From: Angiostrongylus vasorum
Taxonomy: Eukaryota; Nematoda; Chromadorea; Rhabditida; Metastrongylidae
DNA: 64,000 nt
Assembly: GCA_018806985.1 (NCBI GenBank)
Contig: JADANN010000466.1
Location: forward strand, 1,620,852-1,684,851
Reading direction: 5' to 3'
Shown here: in pieces, positions 43,801-55,957 of the stretch
How the letters are laid out: every line of letters starts with the position of its first letter
How positions within the stretch are numbered: the first letter of the stretch is position 1
Notes under the pieces: generated by a model
Seen by the model: only the letters and a program-made list of their open reading frames with translations
What the model was told of the DNA's origin: nothing
Database searches by the model: none
Program-made: the position numbers and the translations under genes

Positions 43801-46800
43801 AAGAACTGTTGCTCGGAACATGCGACAATAGAGGAGTTGGCGGCGTCTGCGTTCTCGTCAACACGAGTTCGTCCATGAACATCGATTCATTCGAACAGCT
43901 TACAACCGGAATCAGACGTCTACGATTAAAAAAGATGGATCAATACCGGCTTTGACAATCTTCGTCGATTACGCGCCGACATCAAACAATGACAAAGAAG
44001 AAGTCGAAGGATTCTATATGGACTTGGAGAATTTCTACACAGAAGACTACACATTCTTCAAGGCCATCATTGGAGATTTCAACACCAAGATTGGACCAAG
44101 AAGAACGTCTGAAGAACGTCACATTGGGACCCACGGATTAGAATGGAACTAACAAGGTGAGCGGCTGTCTGAGTTTATCATGGCGACCTAGACCATCCAT
44201 GGTAACTCACAATTCCAGAAACCTCACCCTCACCGCTGGACGTGGGAGCCTCCCAATGAGACTACCATAACGAAATAGACCACATCATAGTAAATAGAAG
44301 GTTATGTCTAAGTGATGTCGCTGTTGTCCCAAAAATTCTACACAGGATCAGACCACCGTCTCCTTCGTGCAAGATTCTATTTCTCGCGCAAAGGAGAAAA
44401 AAGCCGCTAAATTCAGAAACCGAAGTCCCAGAACCACCATAAACTGGGACTTATTCAGTTCATTAGTCGGCTGTTGGGAAGGTGCCGTTGTCGATAATAT
44501 CGACGAAGAATACGCTCGGCTCATTCAACATCTTCACGTTAGCGCTACGAAAGCTGAGAGTTCGAAAGTCACCAAGAGATGTCTGTCTCCAGAAACATTC
44601 GAGGTGATACGCCAGCGTGGAATCGCACGAGCTGCAGGCAACCGCGAACTGACATCCGAACTTGCAAAACAGTGCAGACAGGCGATAAAAAGAAGACGTT
44701 AAGGAGAGAAGAGCACCAGTAATGGTCGAAGCTGCAAGGATGGGAAAAGCATTCGCTAAGGCCGCCGAAGCTTCCCCAATTACAGGACCAAGATGATTGC
44801 ACTCCCATGCCCAGGCGGAATACTAACAGCGCCCAGAAAGGCAATGGAGAAAATTATTCACGAGTACTGCTCAGATCTCTTCGATAGCCACGTCCACCTT
44901 CCGTCATATGAAATAAAGGAGGATGGATATGTCTTACCACCGGTTCTCCCTTCCGAAATCCGACATGCCATTTCGTCGCTGAAAAATCGAACAGCACCAG
45001 GTCCGGACAGATAAGACCAGAACACCTAAAGAATCTGCCGTCAATCCTCGTAAGCACACTGGCTCGGCTCTTCACACGTTACCTGTCCGAATGCAAGGTC
45101 CCTACCCACTGGAAGACCAGCAAGGCCGTGTTATTGTTCAAGAAGGGTGACCTACAGGATATCGGCAACTAACTTCCAATCTGCTCACTGTCTGTCGTCT
45201 ACAAACTTTTCACTCGATTCATCCTAAACAGGATTGACAGAACACTGGACGAAGGAAAGCCATGTGAGCAAGCATAGTTTCGAAAAGGATTTAGTACGAC
45301 GGATCACATCCACACTATAAACAAGACTCATTGAAGTATCGCGAGAGTACAAAAGACCGCTGTCTCTCACTTTCATCGATTTAAGGAAAGCTTTTGACTC
45401 AACATAGATAGAAGTCACGGAAGCCCTTGATAGTCAAGGAGCCCCTACTCAGCACATAAAGATTCTTCGCCAGCTGTACAAAAATTTCACAACCAAGGTA
45501 TCACCATTCTACGACAATATTATTTATCATTGACGTCAAAAGAGGAGTAAGGCAAGGCGATACCATCTCGCCAAAATTATTCACCGGCGCCCTCGAGAGC
45601 GTCATGCGAGCATTGGAATGGGATAATATGGGAATGAAAATCGATGGTCGGCAGTTACACCACTTTCGCTTTGCTGATGACATCGTCCTTATAACACCAA
45701 ACATTAGCCAAGCGGAACGTATGCTTAGCTACTTTGATAAAGCCTGTGGAAAGATTGGTCTTCAACTAAATCTCACAAAAACGTTGTTCATGAAGAACGG
45801 ACTGGTTTCGCATGCCCCAATCATGCTGGAACGAGTATCTCCGACTGCTCCAGTTATATCTATCTAGGTTTGGAAATCAATATGATGGACGACTTATCTC
45901 CAGAGCTGAGCAGAAGGAAACGAGCGGCTTGGGGTGCTTTCAAGAGCATCGAGGATGTAGTGAAGAGAACAAGAAACACCTGACTCCTGCCCACCTTTTC
46001 GACTGAACGGTACTTCCTGCCCTAACGTATACGTCAGAAACTTGGTCGCTGCGTAAGCAGGATGAAAGGTCACTTAGCGTTATCGAACGCGCAGTCGAAA
46101 GGGCGATGCTAGGGAGTATCCCGTTCCACACTACTGAGGGAAGGGATCCGAAGCCCCGACTTGCGTCAACGATCAAAAATCAAAGATGCCGTTCTGTACG
46201 CGAAACAATCGAAGATAAGTTGGGTCGGACACGTAATGCTTGTGAATGACAACCGATGGACAAGAGTCGTTAGTGACTGGATTCCTGGGATTTTAAACAC
46301 ACTGCAGGAAGACCACCGATTCAAAGGTTAGAGTTCTTCACAAAGAGCCTTGAAGAAGGATATGATGCTCGAAGAGTCACTAGAGCGAGCAGAACCCACT
46401 GGGCTACTCTTGCACGCGACAGTGAAAAATGGAAGACTTACTGGCGCCCGCTCGAGTCATTAGACGATCAGCGGGACTACAGGTGATACTGGTGATTTGT
46501 TCTCGTCACATTATCGCTTTTCGTGAGCTGGTTTTCATTCGGATTTTTGCAATGCTATGCTCTTGTTCAGTTCATGAAGCTTTCTGAGCGATGACTTTGT
46601 TTCACTATCACATCGCGGAAAGATGATATCTCAAAAAAAGTTAAGTTTTGTGGAAACAGATACTATCAGTGCTATGCCTTTTTCAGGACGATCGAACAAT
46701 TACTTATTTTTTTCATTATAGTTCGGTTATGAAGAGTTTTTGTGTGGAGTTGATTTCTTGGTCTCACTTGCCTTCAGCGTTGATGAAAAGTTGACGAAAT

Positions 46801-49800
46801 AGTGTATTTTCGTCCTGCAATTGCAGTAGCAATCAAACAAAGTTCTTATGTAATAGCTAATCCTCTATCTTTGGTATATGGATGTTCATTGAATGAAATA
46901 CTTTTGTTTCGACCCACACGAACGTTTTTTCTTTTTAGAAACGAAAGGTGCCACAACAAAGAAGAGGTGGCTTTTCCAACGAACCTTTGATTCTCGGCTT
47001 TAGAGGGGAAAGAACAGATGCACTCGGTGTTCAAATCCTTCGATGAACAGCGGCCTTAGTGGGATGTTCGATATATGAAAAAAGAGAGCGATCGGTCTCG
47101 ACTACAGTGATAGGTCGAGGTGGTATCGATTTCTCTTCGTGAATATGTGATCGGTCTCATGTGATTAGGCAACTCCGATGTCTATTTGAACTACTAGTGT
47201 GAATAACTTTCGTGAGGAGTAAAGTGATATTTATGCGGTGGATAGCGCAACGGCAGTGATACCGTTCATCACGAGTTCAATACTGGTTCGACACGCACCA
47301 GGTCCACCTAGCTTCTTGTTTCTCGTTGTTGGGAAATTGCTCCCGAACTTGTCTGAAAAAAGGCCCATTATTTGCAGTCAAAATGGGAACGCTCTATTCT
47401 GGCTATCCCAGGAATCCAGGAAGAAAGAACTAGACTAGCATTCAACGATATTCAAAAAGGAGACGGAAATACTCAAGCAGCAGCCGACTCCACACGTGAA
47501 AATCTCGAAGACCTTTGTGGATCATGGGGGCGAGGAAATGAGTAGAATGCAAGGAGAGCTGGGATTTGCACAGTAGAGGTCATGTAAGAACGACTCGTGT
47601 AGAATAATTCAAAAAATGTAATGCGACCAAAAAAGTATCTACTTAGATCGATAGAACTAGCTGAGAGACAGGCGAAACGAAGGACCCGCATGGTGTGGTG
47701 GTGAACGCGCTACTCCCCGGAAAGGACAATAGCGCGTTCGTTCCCCATCATAAGCACCTGCGGTCCAGAGTTTTGCAAATATCTCAGCTTCGTTGAAGTT
47801 ATATTTTGCAATATTCCCTGCCATCAAAAAGAGTAGGCAGTAAGTAAAAGGTCAAAATTATCTACTTATTGACTTTTGCTTCTACAGTAGACACCATAGA
47901 CACGGTTGTACACACGCACTGGTGTTCTTTTTTGTATGCAGATTGTACAATGCACTTCCGTGCTTCCATGAACAATGAGGGATAACTAACCAGTAGGTAG
48001 GTACATGGTAAGTGACTGCAGGTATTCTGCAAAAAAACCGCCTATGCTTTGAACGAGTCCGGCGAGTTCCACTCGGCTCTAAACTCTCCACAAGCAATAA
48101 AGATAAAGGATGTCATGAAAACAAAGAAAAGGCGTCCACCACAGAAACTTTGGGATGTACAGAGAGATTAGGGGAAATTTGGCCGATAAACCGACATGGA
48201 CGCATAAAAATGTGGGCATGTTTGAAAGAACCTATGAATATTTGACGGGAAAGGCATTCAAACTAGTGGAAAACGACTTCGGCTGAACATTCGTGACAAA
48301 AGAAAAACATTTAGACCGTTCCAGGACTACGACCATTATCGTCACCTACGTTACTACATGAATTGATGTTTGAATGACGAGCTTTTGACCTCGCGTGTCA
48401 CTGTCTCACAGTGAGGTAGTAGGCACAGCAGACAAGACCCATCGTACATCTAGGAATACATAGATCTGATAGCACTTATGAAAAGGACACGTGGTGCTAC
48501 AGCGTTGGTCGAAGCTACATAGCAGGTAGAAGAAAACAGTCGTAACACCTGCTAATACCTCACCAGGAAGCTTTCTACCCGTTGCAACAGCGCTTGTATG
48601 GAAAAAGTTAAGTCTTCTACTCCAATCTCTTCGACATTTACACCAACCAACTTCCATACCATATTACTCTTGATACAATGAGTTCAGTGGGATCCTTCTC
48701 TGATGTTCGATATGAAGTTTCATTTACTGTGAGTAATCGAAGAGCAAACATTTAAGAAATCTGCCACCATTTCTACCAAAATGCTAGCTTGGATTTACTT
48801 ATATTACCTACAAGAAAACAATGCTGCGTGTAAATTTCAATAGAAACTAGTAGGGTCACAGCACTACGCGAGAAGATAGACCTAAAAGAAATCAGTAAAA
48901 TTCGATCGACCAGCCTGCTATCGGCCGTTTACAATCTTTTTAGTGAAGTAACCTTCAGTAGGATTGGAAAAACGTTCAACAGAGCACACCCATGAGAAGA
49001 GCAGCAAGTAGGGTATAATAGTTCACATCCAGACGGTTACGAAACCCAACGATGTATGGGTAAAATGCCACTACGTAACGCATTTATCTAGCTGGAGACG
49101 TTATCGATTCTACTCAGACAGGAACGGTTTTTGAAAACCATAAAAGTAAAGTTTATTGCCAAAGGATGCATGTTCACTCTTAGCCATATTGGAAGCCGAT
49201 TTCGACTACTACTGGGAAAAGCTGATGAGGAAGTGGAATTAGTGGATGGCAGACGTTTGTAGGAAATAGGCTTTAACGAAGTGGTTAACACTGTAGCTAA
49301 TAGAGACGGAAGTTTTAGATACATGTAGGAGAAGGAGGAAGCGAGCGTTAAGGAGAGTTTACAACAACATCGAACGCTTAGCGTTGGGAAAAATGAATAT
49401 GAGGAATTGACATGATTCTTCCTCTCTTAACATGATTCTCAGAAACCTGCGCTCTCACATAAACAGGATGATGGACGCGGTGGAAAATTGTGGTCGCTCT
49501 ACCTATAGAGCGATTAAGGACTGCTGAATAAAGGCACCTATGTGGTGGTAGTAATTTCAAAGCATCTATGTAAAAATGAGCGTACAACTAAGTATCTCTT
49601 TGTTCTTACGAACTGCCCCTTTTTAGCCGAGACGAGCTTGGTATAGATGTTCTAATTGTTGTTGTTGTTGTAAAAATGGCTGATGCTTCAGCGACTTCGC
49701 CTTCCTAAGGGCCTTGCTGTTAGACCGCCCGTGTGTTGTTCACCAGGGATGATCTCTAGGTATCTCACGTCTAAGTATCTCTTCCTTCATGGATTTAATA

Positions 49801-52800
49801 CTATGTTCGACACAAACAGTCCTTCAAATGTGTCAATTGTCCCTAATTGCGTCTAAAAGTGAAATTTTTCCACTTTTCATAGACCACCTACCAAATCTGT
49901 TTGAAGGTTGAGTAGTAGGAACAGTGCAGCAACATCCGTTGATGCAGGTAGAGACTCCGCTCAAATAAACATAAATGATTTAGAAAGACTAGCACCACTT
50001 CCATAATTCTTAAAACATTGAAACAATTCGAAAGCGACATCAAAAGCGTTGAATTTCGTGATGTAATTCAAAGACTTGCGAACAATTGTACACTTTTAGA
50101 ATGTGCTAAGTAAAACTTTATTTCTGTCTCACTGATGCAACCATCTCAATTTTTGTGACATATAGCCGTAATATTGATGAGATATTTGCAGAACTCTGGG
50201 CCGCTGATGCCCGCGGTGGCAACCGAACACGCTATTATCTTTTCCGTGTGCTAACGCGTTCACCAGCACGCTGTGCGAGTCCTTCGATTAGCCGTTCAAT
50301 TTTAGAATGAAAGATCTCAAATTTACCTGTAAAATGGTGTGCACTGTGCCGAACTGACGCAGCCAACGCCCAAATAGCGGCCACCGTTGCTGCACACTGC
50401 TGGTACCAAGCATGCTTAAGATTTAGCTCTCCATAACTTCATGCAGAAAAAATGTTTGTTTTCATATAAATTCCATGGAGGAACCAAAGCTTCACTAATT
50501 TTTTTTCTATTTTTTTCACAATCATTGAACGGCCTTTCGTAAGTACTAAGAGAACATTCACAGGAGTCGTAATATCGCCCATTTCAGCGTTCTTTCTTCA
50601 TTTATTATTTCCAGTTTGATGAAGGGCAACTTAAAAATTATTGTTTATTTTAATTTTTATTCAAAAAATTACTCAAAATTATTATAAAAGGTATAAAAAC
50701 AAAATTTATGAGAAGAGAGTTCAGTGTCTTTTGCAAGATTGCTGAACATTACTGCGATAGCCTGAGCTTTCCGTTCTTCTGAATTCTTGATGCAAAAAGG
50801 ATTTTCACATGAGATGTGCTGGAAAAGGAATCTCTAACGCTGTTCTACTAATGTGTGGCGTTTCTCTCCGCTCACTATGTGCTACCTTCTGCAGTCAGTC
50901 TATGGATTTACGAAGAAGAGTTTCATGCCACTTTCAAAATGTTTTTTTCTCAGAAACGCCGTTTTTTTCACAGTGATCGATATACAGGGCACATGACTGT
51001 GAATTTCACCAATATTATCGTTGTTAGTCGAGGGATTACGGCGTGGCTAGAGGATGATGTAGCCGATGTTTAACGGAACAATGGAGGACTCTCGGAGTGT
51101 GCACAGCTTGTGCAACAATGACGATAGAATCTTTTTTTCAGAATCGAATTTGTACGTTCTTAAAGAATACAGTTGGCAGGAATTCGCGTTAGAAATTTCA
51201 CAGATGGTTTCGATTGAAAGCATAGAGCTAGATTTTGAGAGTAAATGTAAAACTTGTGAGTTAAAGGGAGTGGGACCATCCTAAGAATAAAGTTGAATTT
51301 CAGAAAAAAAATCGAAATTTTAGCACTGATGCACTTCATGTTGAGTTTTACATCAAATTCCGCTTGTATTCAAAAGGAGAAGTTCATATTTTGTCCTTGA
51401 CTCATTTCGGTAGTCTGGCAGGAAGACACAAGAAATTCTTCCTAGAAATTCATTCGGATGAAAAGTATTTCATAAATTTTCAGTTATCCGGGTAAAAATG
51501 AAAAGTGTTAAAATATTATTAAGACCAAATATTCGATAATTATCTTGTTTTTTTATCATTTTATAAGACTCTTCATATGTTGTGTACATTGCAACACTTC
51601 TTTTATTTGTTTCGTCTGCTCGGATCCACCAGCAGGCTGCTTGAGGATTTTAGTTTTCTTTGTGAAAACCGTTGAGCGTGGCCTAAGGCCATTCTCATGG
51701 AATCTTAGAATAGCTGTGCTAAGGTGTTCGTACATCTTCATCACATGGAATGGTCGGCTTTTTTGCACAAGCTTATCTCAGAGGAGTCTGGTGCAATTTG
51801 TGCGGACCCCTGAAGTGATAACAGGATTAGAGGGCTCGGTGGAAGGTCGATTGGGAGCATTATTTAATGGCGTCATTGCCTACAATGCATTGAGAATCAG
51901 TTACAAAGGTTAGGTTGTGAAACGGAGGTCGCTGATTATCTACACAGCGATACGAATATTTTTTAAACTTCTGTTGGAGTTTTTTCTATGCAAGCAGCCA
52001 TAAGAGCTGGGAAGTGTATGAGCGACGGAAGACCGAAATTAATTGCTTCATACGTATCGACTATCTGTTAGTCTCATTATCGCTGGAAATTTCTAACTGA
52101 AAAGTTTCACATATTCAGAAATGAACAATTAAAGCTTTCCTTTTCTGGCGGCAAAAAGGCAAAAAAAGTACGCTCTAGGAAAGGTCTTACGTGTGGTTGA
52201 GTAGTACTGGTTCGGATAGACGCCACAGAGATAGTAAGTCTGCCGTCTCTCTCGAATTAGAGTCCTGTCGTCCATATACCTGTTGCTCTTGGCCGAAGTG
52301 AATGTGAAAACAACGAATGTTGAAAGAAGAATGGCTAAAAAAATGGATATCGTTAAACGGTTAGTAAATAGACGAAGAAACGCACAATGCTCTTATATTA
52401 GCCGTATTACTAAAAGTATTTCAATGGGTAGTTGAAACCAAACCAGTGTTCGCATAGTGAGATTTGCTTGTAAAGAGTTCCAGTATCAAAAATGTCTTAA
52501 AGCAGTGGATGAAAAAAGGGTCTTTAGCGGATTTGGCTAATGGACAAATCAGCGCTTATCCTTTTACAAGCGAAAGCGTTTTCATATCGAAGAGCCCATT
52601 AAGGATGAAGGGGTCCGTTTGAATTTTTCACTGGGTTATTATGCTACGCGAATGTAACCCCAAAGTGCTAAATAACAGTGTAAAAAGAAAAAATGGTAAA
52701 AACCCTTGCCATATAAAGCTCTGGTGATGTAAGAACTGGGCAGACAAGGTTAGGTGTAGCCCTAAGCAACATTTACAGAGTAAATAAGCAAGTGAACACA

Positions 52801-52801
52801 T
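40892..52801 (-). CDS. Secreted EB/CC-module cysteine-rich protein, seven exons, 236 residues
   Basis: Minus-strand exons, all phase-compatible: 52801-52777 (tiny start exon), 52334-52191, 50414-50327, 49959-49892, 42626-42510, 41527-41403 and 41035-40892 (TGA). The product begins with a signal peptide ([20 protein letters not shown]...), then a linker ending in [12 protein letters not shown]. Repeated cysteine modules follow: [74 protein letters not shown], and [15 protein letters not shown] with PGNICC at the C-terminus. This is the pattern of nematode EB modules and CC domains: extracellular, disulfide-rich, unknown function. Two acceptors share the unusual CTTAAG. The fifth intron-exon gap (49892 to 42626) holds an RTE element, SINEs, a degraded RTE and a PLE tail, all apparently inside the intron. 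The start exon is the weakest part. An alternative upstream exon (53055-52875) could replace it using a poorer GTGTGA donor. Confidence 0.75.
41830..41992 (-). repeat. SINE-A, left arm of an inverted pair
   Basis: AAATATAACTTCAATGGTGC, TGAGATATTTGCAAAAGTCC and GTAACGCGTTCACCACCACA. It is intronic in the EB gene. Confidence 0.7.
41993..42150 (+). repeat. SINE-A, right arm of an inverted pair
   Basis: TCGGAAAGGACAATAGCGCG, GTTCGTTCCCCAC, TTTTGCAAATATCTCAAC, CTGCCATTAAATAGAGTAGA and CAGTAAATAATAAG. It starts mid-element, immediately after the left arm. Confidence 0.7.
42901..42960. repeat. (TTC)n microsatellite
   Basis: About 60 nt of TTC/CTT repeat with few interruptions. It produces long but meaningless Phe/Ser (plus) and Lys/Arg (minus) frames. 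Confidence 0.95.
43060..46505 (+). mobile_element. RTE-clade non-LTR retrotransposon, nearly full length, frameshifted (copy 3)
   Basis: Sister of the copy at 35.5 kb, with a matching leader (for example AAAAAGCGACCTTTG, then GCAGATTGTATTCTACGAGT). It has endonuclease ([29 protein letters not shown] at about 44.07 kb, [14 protein letters not shown] at 44.35 kb), linker ([34 protein letters not shown]) and RT ([18 protein letters not shown], a [11 protein letters not shown] equivalent at 45.55 kb, [13 protein letters not shown] with FADD at 45.67 kb, and [18 protein letters not shown]). The C-terminus runs to about 46.47 kb, and the tail is CAGGTGATACTGGTGAT. This copy retains the penultimate segment missing from copy 2 but has several frameshifts and stops. 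It lies in opposite orientation within an intron of the EB gene. Confidence 0.9.
46510..47230. other. Intronic sequence, nothing recognised
   Basis: Short frames only (for example 46802-46990 plus and 46846-47034 minus); no cysteine-module exon was found here. Confidence 0.3.
47232..47570 (+). repeat. SINE-C, near full length
   Basis: GCGGTGGATAGCGCAACGGC (A-box region), ATACTGGTTCGACACGC (B-box region), CCCAGGAATCCAGGAAG, TAGCATTCAACGATATTC, CTCAAGCAGCAGCCGACTCC and GAAGACCTTTGTGGATCATG. It defines both ends of the family. Confidence 0.7.
47645..47865 (+). repeat. SINE-A, well preserved
   Basis: AGCTGAGAGACAGGCGAAAC, CATGGTGTGGTGGTGAACGC, GCGCGTTCGTTCCCC, TTTTGCAAATATCTCAGC, and CCCTGCCATCAAAAAGAGTA with GGCAGTAAGTAA. 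Confidence 0.75.
47870..48400. other. Intronic sequence, nothing recognised
   Basis: No exon or repeat that I can support. Confidence 0.3.
48400..49600 (+). mobile_element. Very degraded RTE reverse-transcriptase copy
   Basis: Scattered plus-strand matches in the correct order: [15 protein letters not shown] (48.61 kb), equivalent to the FYSDLFDSH region of intact copies; [20 protein letters not shown] (48.89 kb), equivalent to NYRPICLLSVxYKLFT; and [12 protein letters not shown] (48.96 kb), then [15 protein letters not shown] (49.22 kb). Every frame is interrupted. It resembles the 25.6 kb lineage more than the 36/43 kb copies. Confidence 0.5.
49640..49715 (-). mobile_element. Solitary PLE tail
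   Basis: The minus strand has CTTAGGAAGGCGAAGTCGCT with GAAGCATCAG, a (CAA)n run and CCAAGCTCGTCTCGGCTAAA, matching the end of the PLE at 63.6 kb. Confidence 0.6.
50165..50292 (-). repeat. SINE-A, 3'-truncated
   Basis: TTGATGAGATATTTGCAGAA, ATGCCCGCGGTGGCAACCGA, GTGCTAACGCGTTCACCAGC and GCGAGTCCTTCGATTAG. It lies 35 nt from an EB-gene exon. Confidence 0.6.
50415..51600. other. Intronic/intergenic, nothing recognised
   Basis: Two adjacent plus frames (50855-51073 and 51066-51284) are open but lack splice sites or family motifs. Confidence 0.3.
51600..51830 (-). repeat. SINE-C, 3' part
   Basis: The minus strand has CACCAGACTCCTCTGAG, AAAATCCTCAAGCAGCCTGC and GAGCAGACGAAACAAATAAA, like the copy at 55.4 kb. 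Confidence 0.5.
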
Positions 52802-52874
52802 TTTTTTCAGTGGAAGGGTTATTCTGTTTAGGAACGGAGCAAATTTATAGAAAGAAAGAGAAGAACGAACTCAC

Positions 52875-53055
52875 ACTGCATGTTTCCAGTCTTGCATTTC
52901 GATTGAATTTCATGGCATATAAGTGCTGAAAAATGTTTGCACAGGTGCTGAAACGGCGGCAGATGATATTCGCATCGAACACGTAGTTTTTCTTCATACA
53001 CAATTTAATGTCATCGACAGAAATGACGACGACGTTCATCGTCAGGGTTCGAACA
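52875..53055 (-). CDS. Possible exon, function unknown
   Basis: The minus strand has acceptor TTGCCGCCTTAG, a fully open 181-nt exon (60 codons) and the strong donor AGT|GTGAGT. It encodes MNVVVISVDDIKLCMKKNYV, then a cysteine-containing IICRRFSTCANIFQHLYAM and ARLETC. Entry phase is 2 and exit phase 0. It lies 74 nt 5' of the proposed EB-gene start exon. It may be the end of a neighbouring gene, or (via another donor) an alternative 5' exon of the EB gene. Family not recognised. Confidence 0.4.
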
Positions 53056-53059
53056 CTAA

Positions 53060-54200
53060 GGCGGCAATTTTAGTAAATGAGTGAATTGTAAGTGAAAGGA
53101 AAGAATGAATCCTTTGTGATGAATTGGTTAGACACAGTCTTGCTCATTCTTTGATGACATCATCAAAATGATAAGCAAAAAACCCCCTCTTTCCGCTAAA
53201 GAAGAATTTACACATAGTGCTTTGCTTTTTTTTCTAAAACCGCTTTATTACGTTGAAAACGCCCATGGGAATTGCTCGCCAGGTGTTCGCGGAATGCTAT
53301 AGAAAATAAGCAATAGGACAAACATATACCGAGGCTTTTCTTGAATTTGATGGATGGCTGAACTCTTGGTGATTTCAAATGTTAGGAAGAAACTGGCTAT
53401 GGTCTTTGTGCAACCTTGAATGGAGCAACCGTTTGTCATACTAGAAATCGTTTTGTGTAGTTAAATATTTTCATTGTGATTCAGGTGCAACAACATTGTA
53501 GAACTCTCATTGTTAGGAAACGTCCTAAACACTGTAGTGATGACCCCCTACTCATGTGTTACGTGGGTCTCAGCACTTCTACTACTTCATTGTCCTATAG
53601 TGGTCAGAGTGGTGGGATTCCGTGTGGATTCGACCGTAGCTTTAGGATCTGTGAACTTTTCCTTATATTGACATTCTGAACAGTGAACGAGAGTGACTTT
53701 TTCTGAGAATCCGTGCACTAGACCATACTCAGGTTGTTAGTACAGGCAGTTGTTGGCCTTTCTGAATCGAGAGAAAATTTTCTGCCATGTGACTCCGCCT
53801 TGGAATCTTCCAAGATAATAGCAGTTCTTGCAGTCAATCAGTCAGTAGCTCGAGGACGATGAATCAAGTCGAATTTTATGATGTTATGCAATGAAAACTG
53901 CAATAACAGAATAATGTGGCAACAATATGATATGACTGATGTTTAATAAAATACAAAAGTATCTGAAATTCGGAATTCAATTAGTCGTTATGCCGTTTTT
54001 TTTGGGTAGAGCAGTTATCTTGTTGATTAGTAAGGCTAATAAACTGCTAATAAACTGAGGATTTTAGCACTAACGTAGCCAGTTCCTGTGTTAGCGACTC
54101 ATTCGGAGATGCTATCGTGTGCTGCAAAGTGAAATTTTGCTTGCTCAAGCGTTTAGCGGGTCTCCACGGTCAAAAGCATAAACCTTTGGAGCGTTCGCTG
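53060..54200. other. Intergenic, nothing firmly recognised
   Basis: Short frames on both strands (53248-53439 minus and 53476-53679 plus) without supportable structure. Confidence 0.3.
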
Positions 54201-54465
54201 ATGTGCCATAAGATTGCACCAGCTACTCGACTTCATTAAACATTATAGAAGTGAATGAGTGGATATTTGGCTTATACAATAACTTTCTTAGGGCAGCTGA
54301 TGTATCAAGTCGCAATTTTTACCCTCCTAAATAAGTTTGATATCCAAATGTGCATTGCGCTTGAATGTTGGGTTTAATCTACTCGGGGCGTCAAATGAAT
54401 CAATGATCAAGTATTTATATACTGCACAGACATTTAACAACTACACTACGTGCGCTCCGACAGTG
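54200..54465 (-). repeat. SINE-B, degraded
   Basis: Residual family blocks: CTACTCGACTTCATTAAACA, GAATGAGTGGATATTTGGCT, TACCCTCCTAAATAAGT and the ACTACACTACGTGCGCTCC head complement. Confidence 0.5.
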
Positions 54466-55375
54466 AACAATAGATAGAATAAGGATTCGTTAGCGTGAGC
54501 GGAACATATAATTATGATTAAACAAAGAAATTTGTATCTTATTGGCAAAGAAGTGTAAATTGCAATGGTTTTAATAAACTTTATAGACATTACACTAACT
54601 AAACTTTGTAGAGTTTCTATGAGTTAGGATACGTCTGTTTGAATTCCATGAGCTAAATTGCCCTTTCAACAGAGATCATCGTGAGTAAAGCATGTACTCC
54701 GAAAAATCGCTCGTGATTTTAGGATATAACAACAAAAACATCAAAATTTCAGGGAATATGCTAATTTTTAGAACGTTCTCGAATTTTTGATGACTCCAAT
54801 AATTAGTGTCTGGCCCATATTACAATGCAATAAGGTACTGCGAACGAATACACTGGGTATCTGGTTCAACCCCTCTACGCAGGGAGCCAGTCTCAAGGTC
54901 ATCTGAGGTGGTCTGAGAGAAGGGTTCCATTTGTAAAAGATCAAACAGCAGCCATCTGGATCGATCAAAGACTTTCATTCAGAGAATTCTCAAATCTGTT
55001 CACTTATGTGTCGCTGTCGCGATATGGGTCTTAGTTGACGTTTCGAGTGGAAACTTCTAGAATGAAGCGCTGGGAGAGCGAAATATCCTGTTCAGTTTAA
55101 TAAACCAAGAAGATATTGATTGATTATGCCGAGTTTACTAGAAGTCGGCATTTAAAAGACGTAGGAAGAGTTTCAGAAAAGCATTATAATGTAGAATTGC
55201 TAGGCAACGTGGGTGACAAGGAGTGCAGTGGAATAATATGCGCGCAGCCCTTGTTGAACCCATACAAAGCCAACGGAGCCCCCTTCCCCCCCACCCCAAC
55301 TCTTCGTGGGAGGCAAATTGGGATCATATTCGTCTGCGAAGTTTTCTTCTGTCCCTTGAGATTGGCGATTGCATG
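54465..55375. other. Intergenic, nothing recognised
   Basis: No exon or known repeat, except a weak TTGACGTTTCGAGTGGAAAC block at 55.03 kb that recalls a PLE tail on the minus strand. Confidence 0.3.
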
Positions 55376-55570
55376 CAGTGAAGACTGAGGGAACGTCCTG
55401 CTACAGCTCTTCCGGGATTCTAGAACGAATCGACTAGGGCCGGAATACAATGACCATAACGAAGAAGAGCGGAGTCTTCAAACAGTAGTCGGACGCACAC
55501 ATTGTTTCAAGGATCCTCGTGGATGATGGATGCGAGCAAACGAAATAAATGAGAGAAGCACTGCGGTGCA
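55375..55570 (+). repeat. SINE-C, 3' part
   Basis: GAACGTCCTGCTACAGC, CTTCAAACAGTAGTCGG, GATCCTCGTGGATGATGGAT and GCGAGCAAACGAAATAAATG. Confidence 0.5.
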
Positions 55571-55911
55571 CTCAATATATGGTGTCATCTGGTACAAAAA
55601 AGTTAAAATTAAACTCCCAGGGCTGACTTTTTTAAACCTCGCCATTGATGAATAATGCAATATTTTTTTGAACTCGAAGAATTAGACGCTTTTACTAGGC
55701 CATAAAAAAACTTCGTGTTTTTTTCTAAAGAATGCTTCAGCTTTCTTCCGTTTTTAAAGCGTTTCTATTATACCGACATCTACAAAATTTGGAATGAAAT
55801 ATGAGCAGAACTGATGATTTGAGCAAAGTGCTTACCGATAGAGAGGAATATAACAATATTTTGGCACTGCAAACCAATTTTTCTTTCCTGTGCAGTGTTG
55901 CCGTATTTTAA

Positions 55912-55914
<3 letters not shown>

Positions 55915-55957
<43 letters not shown>

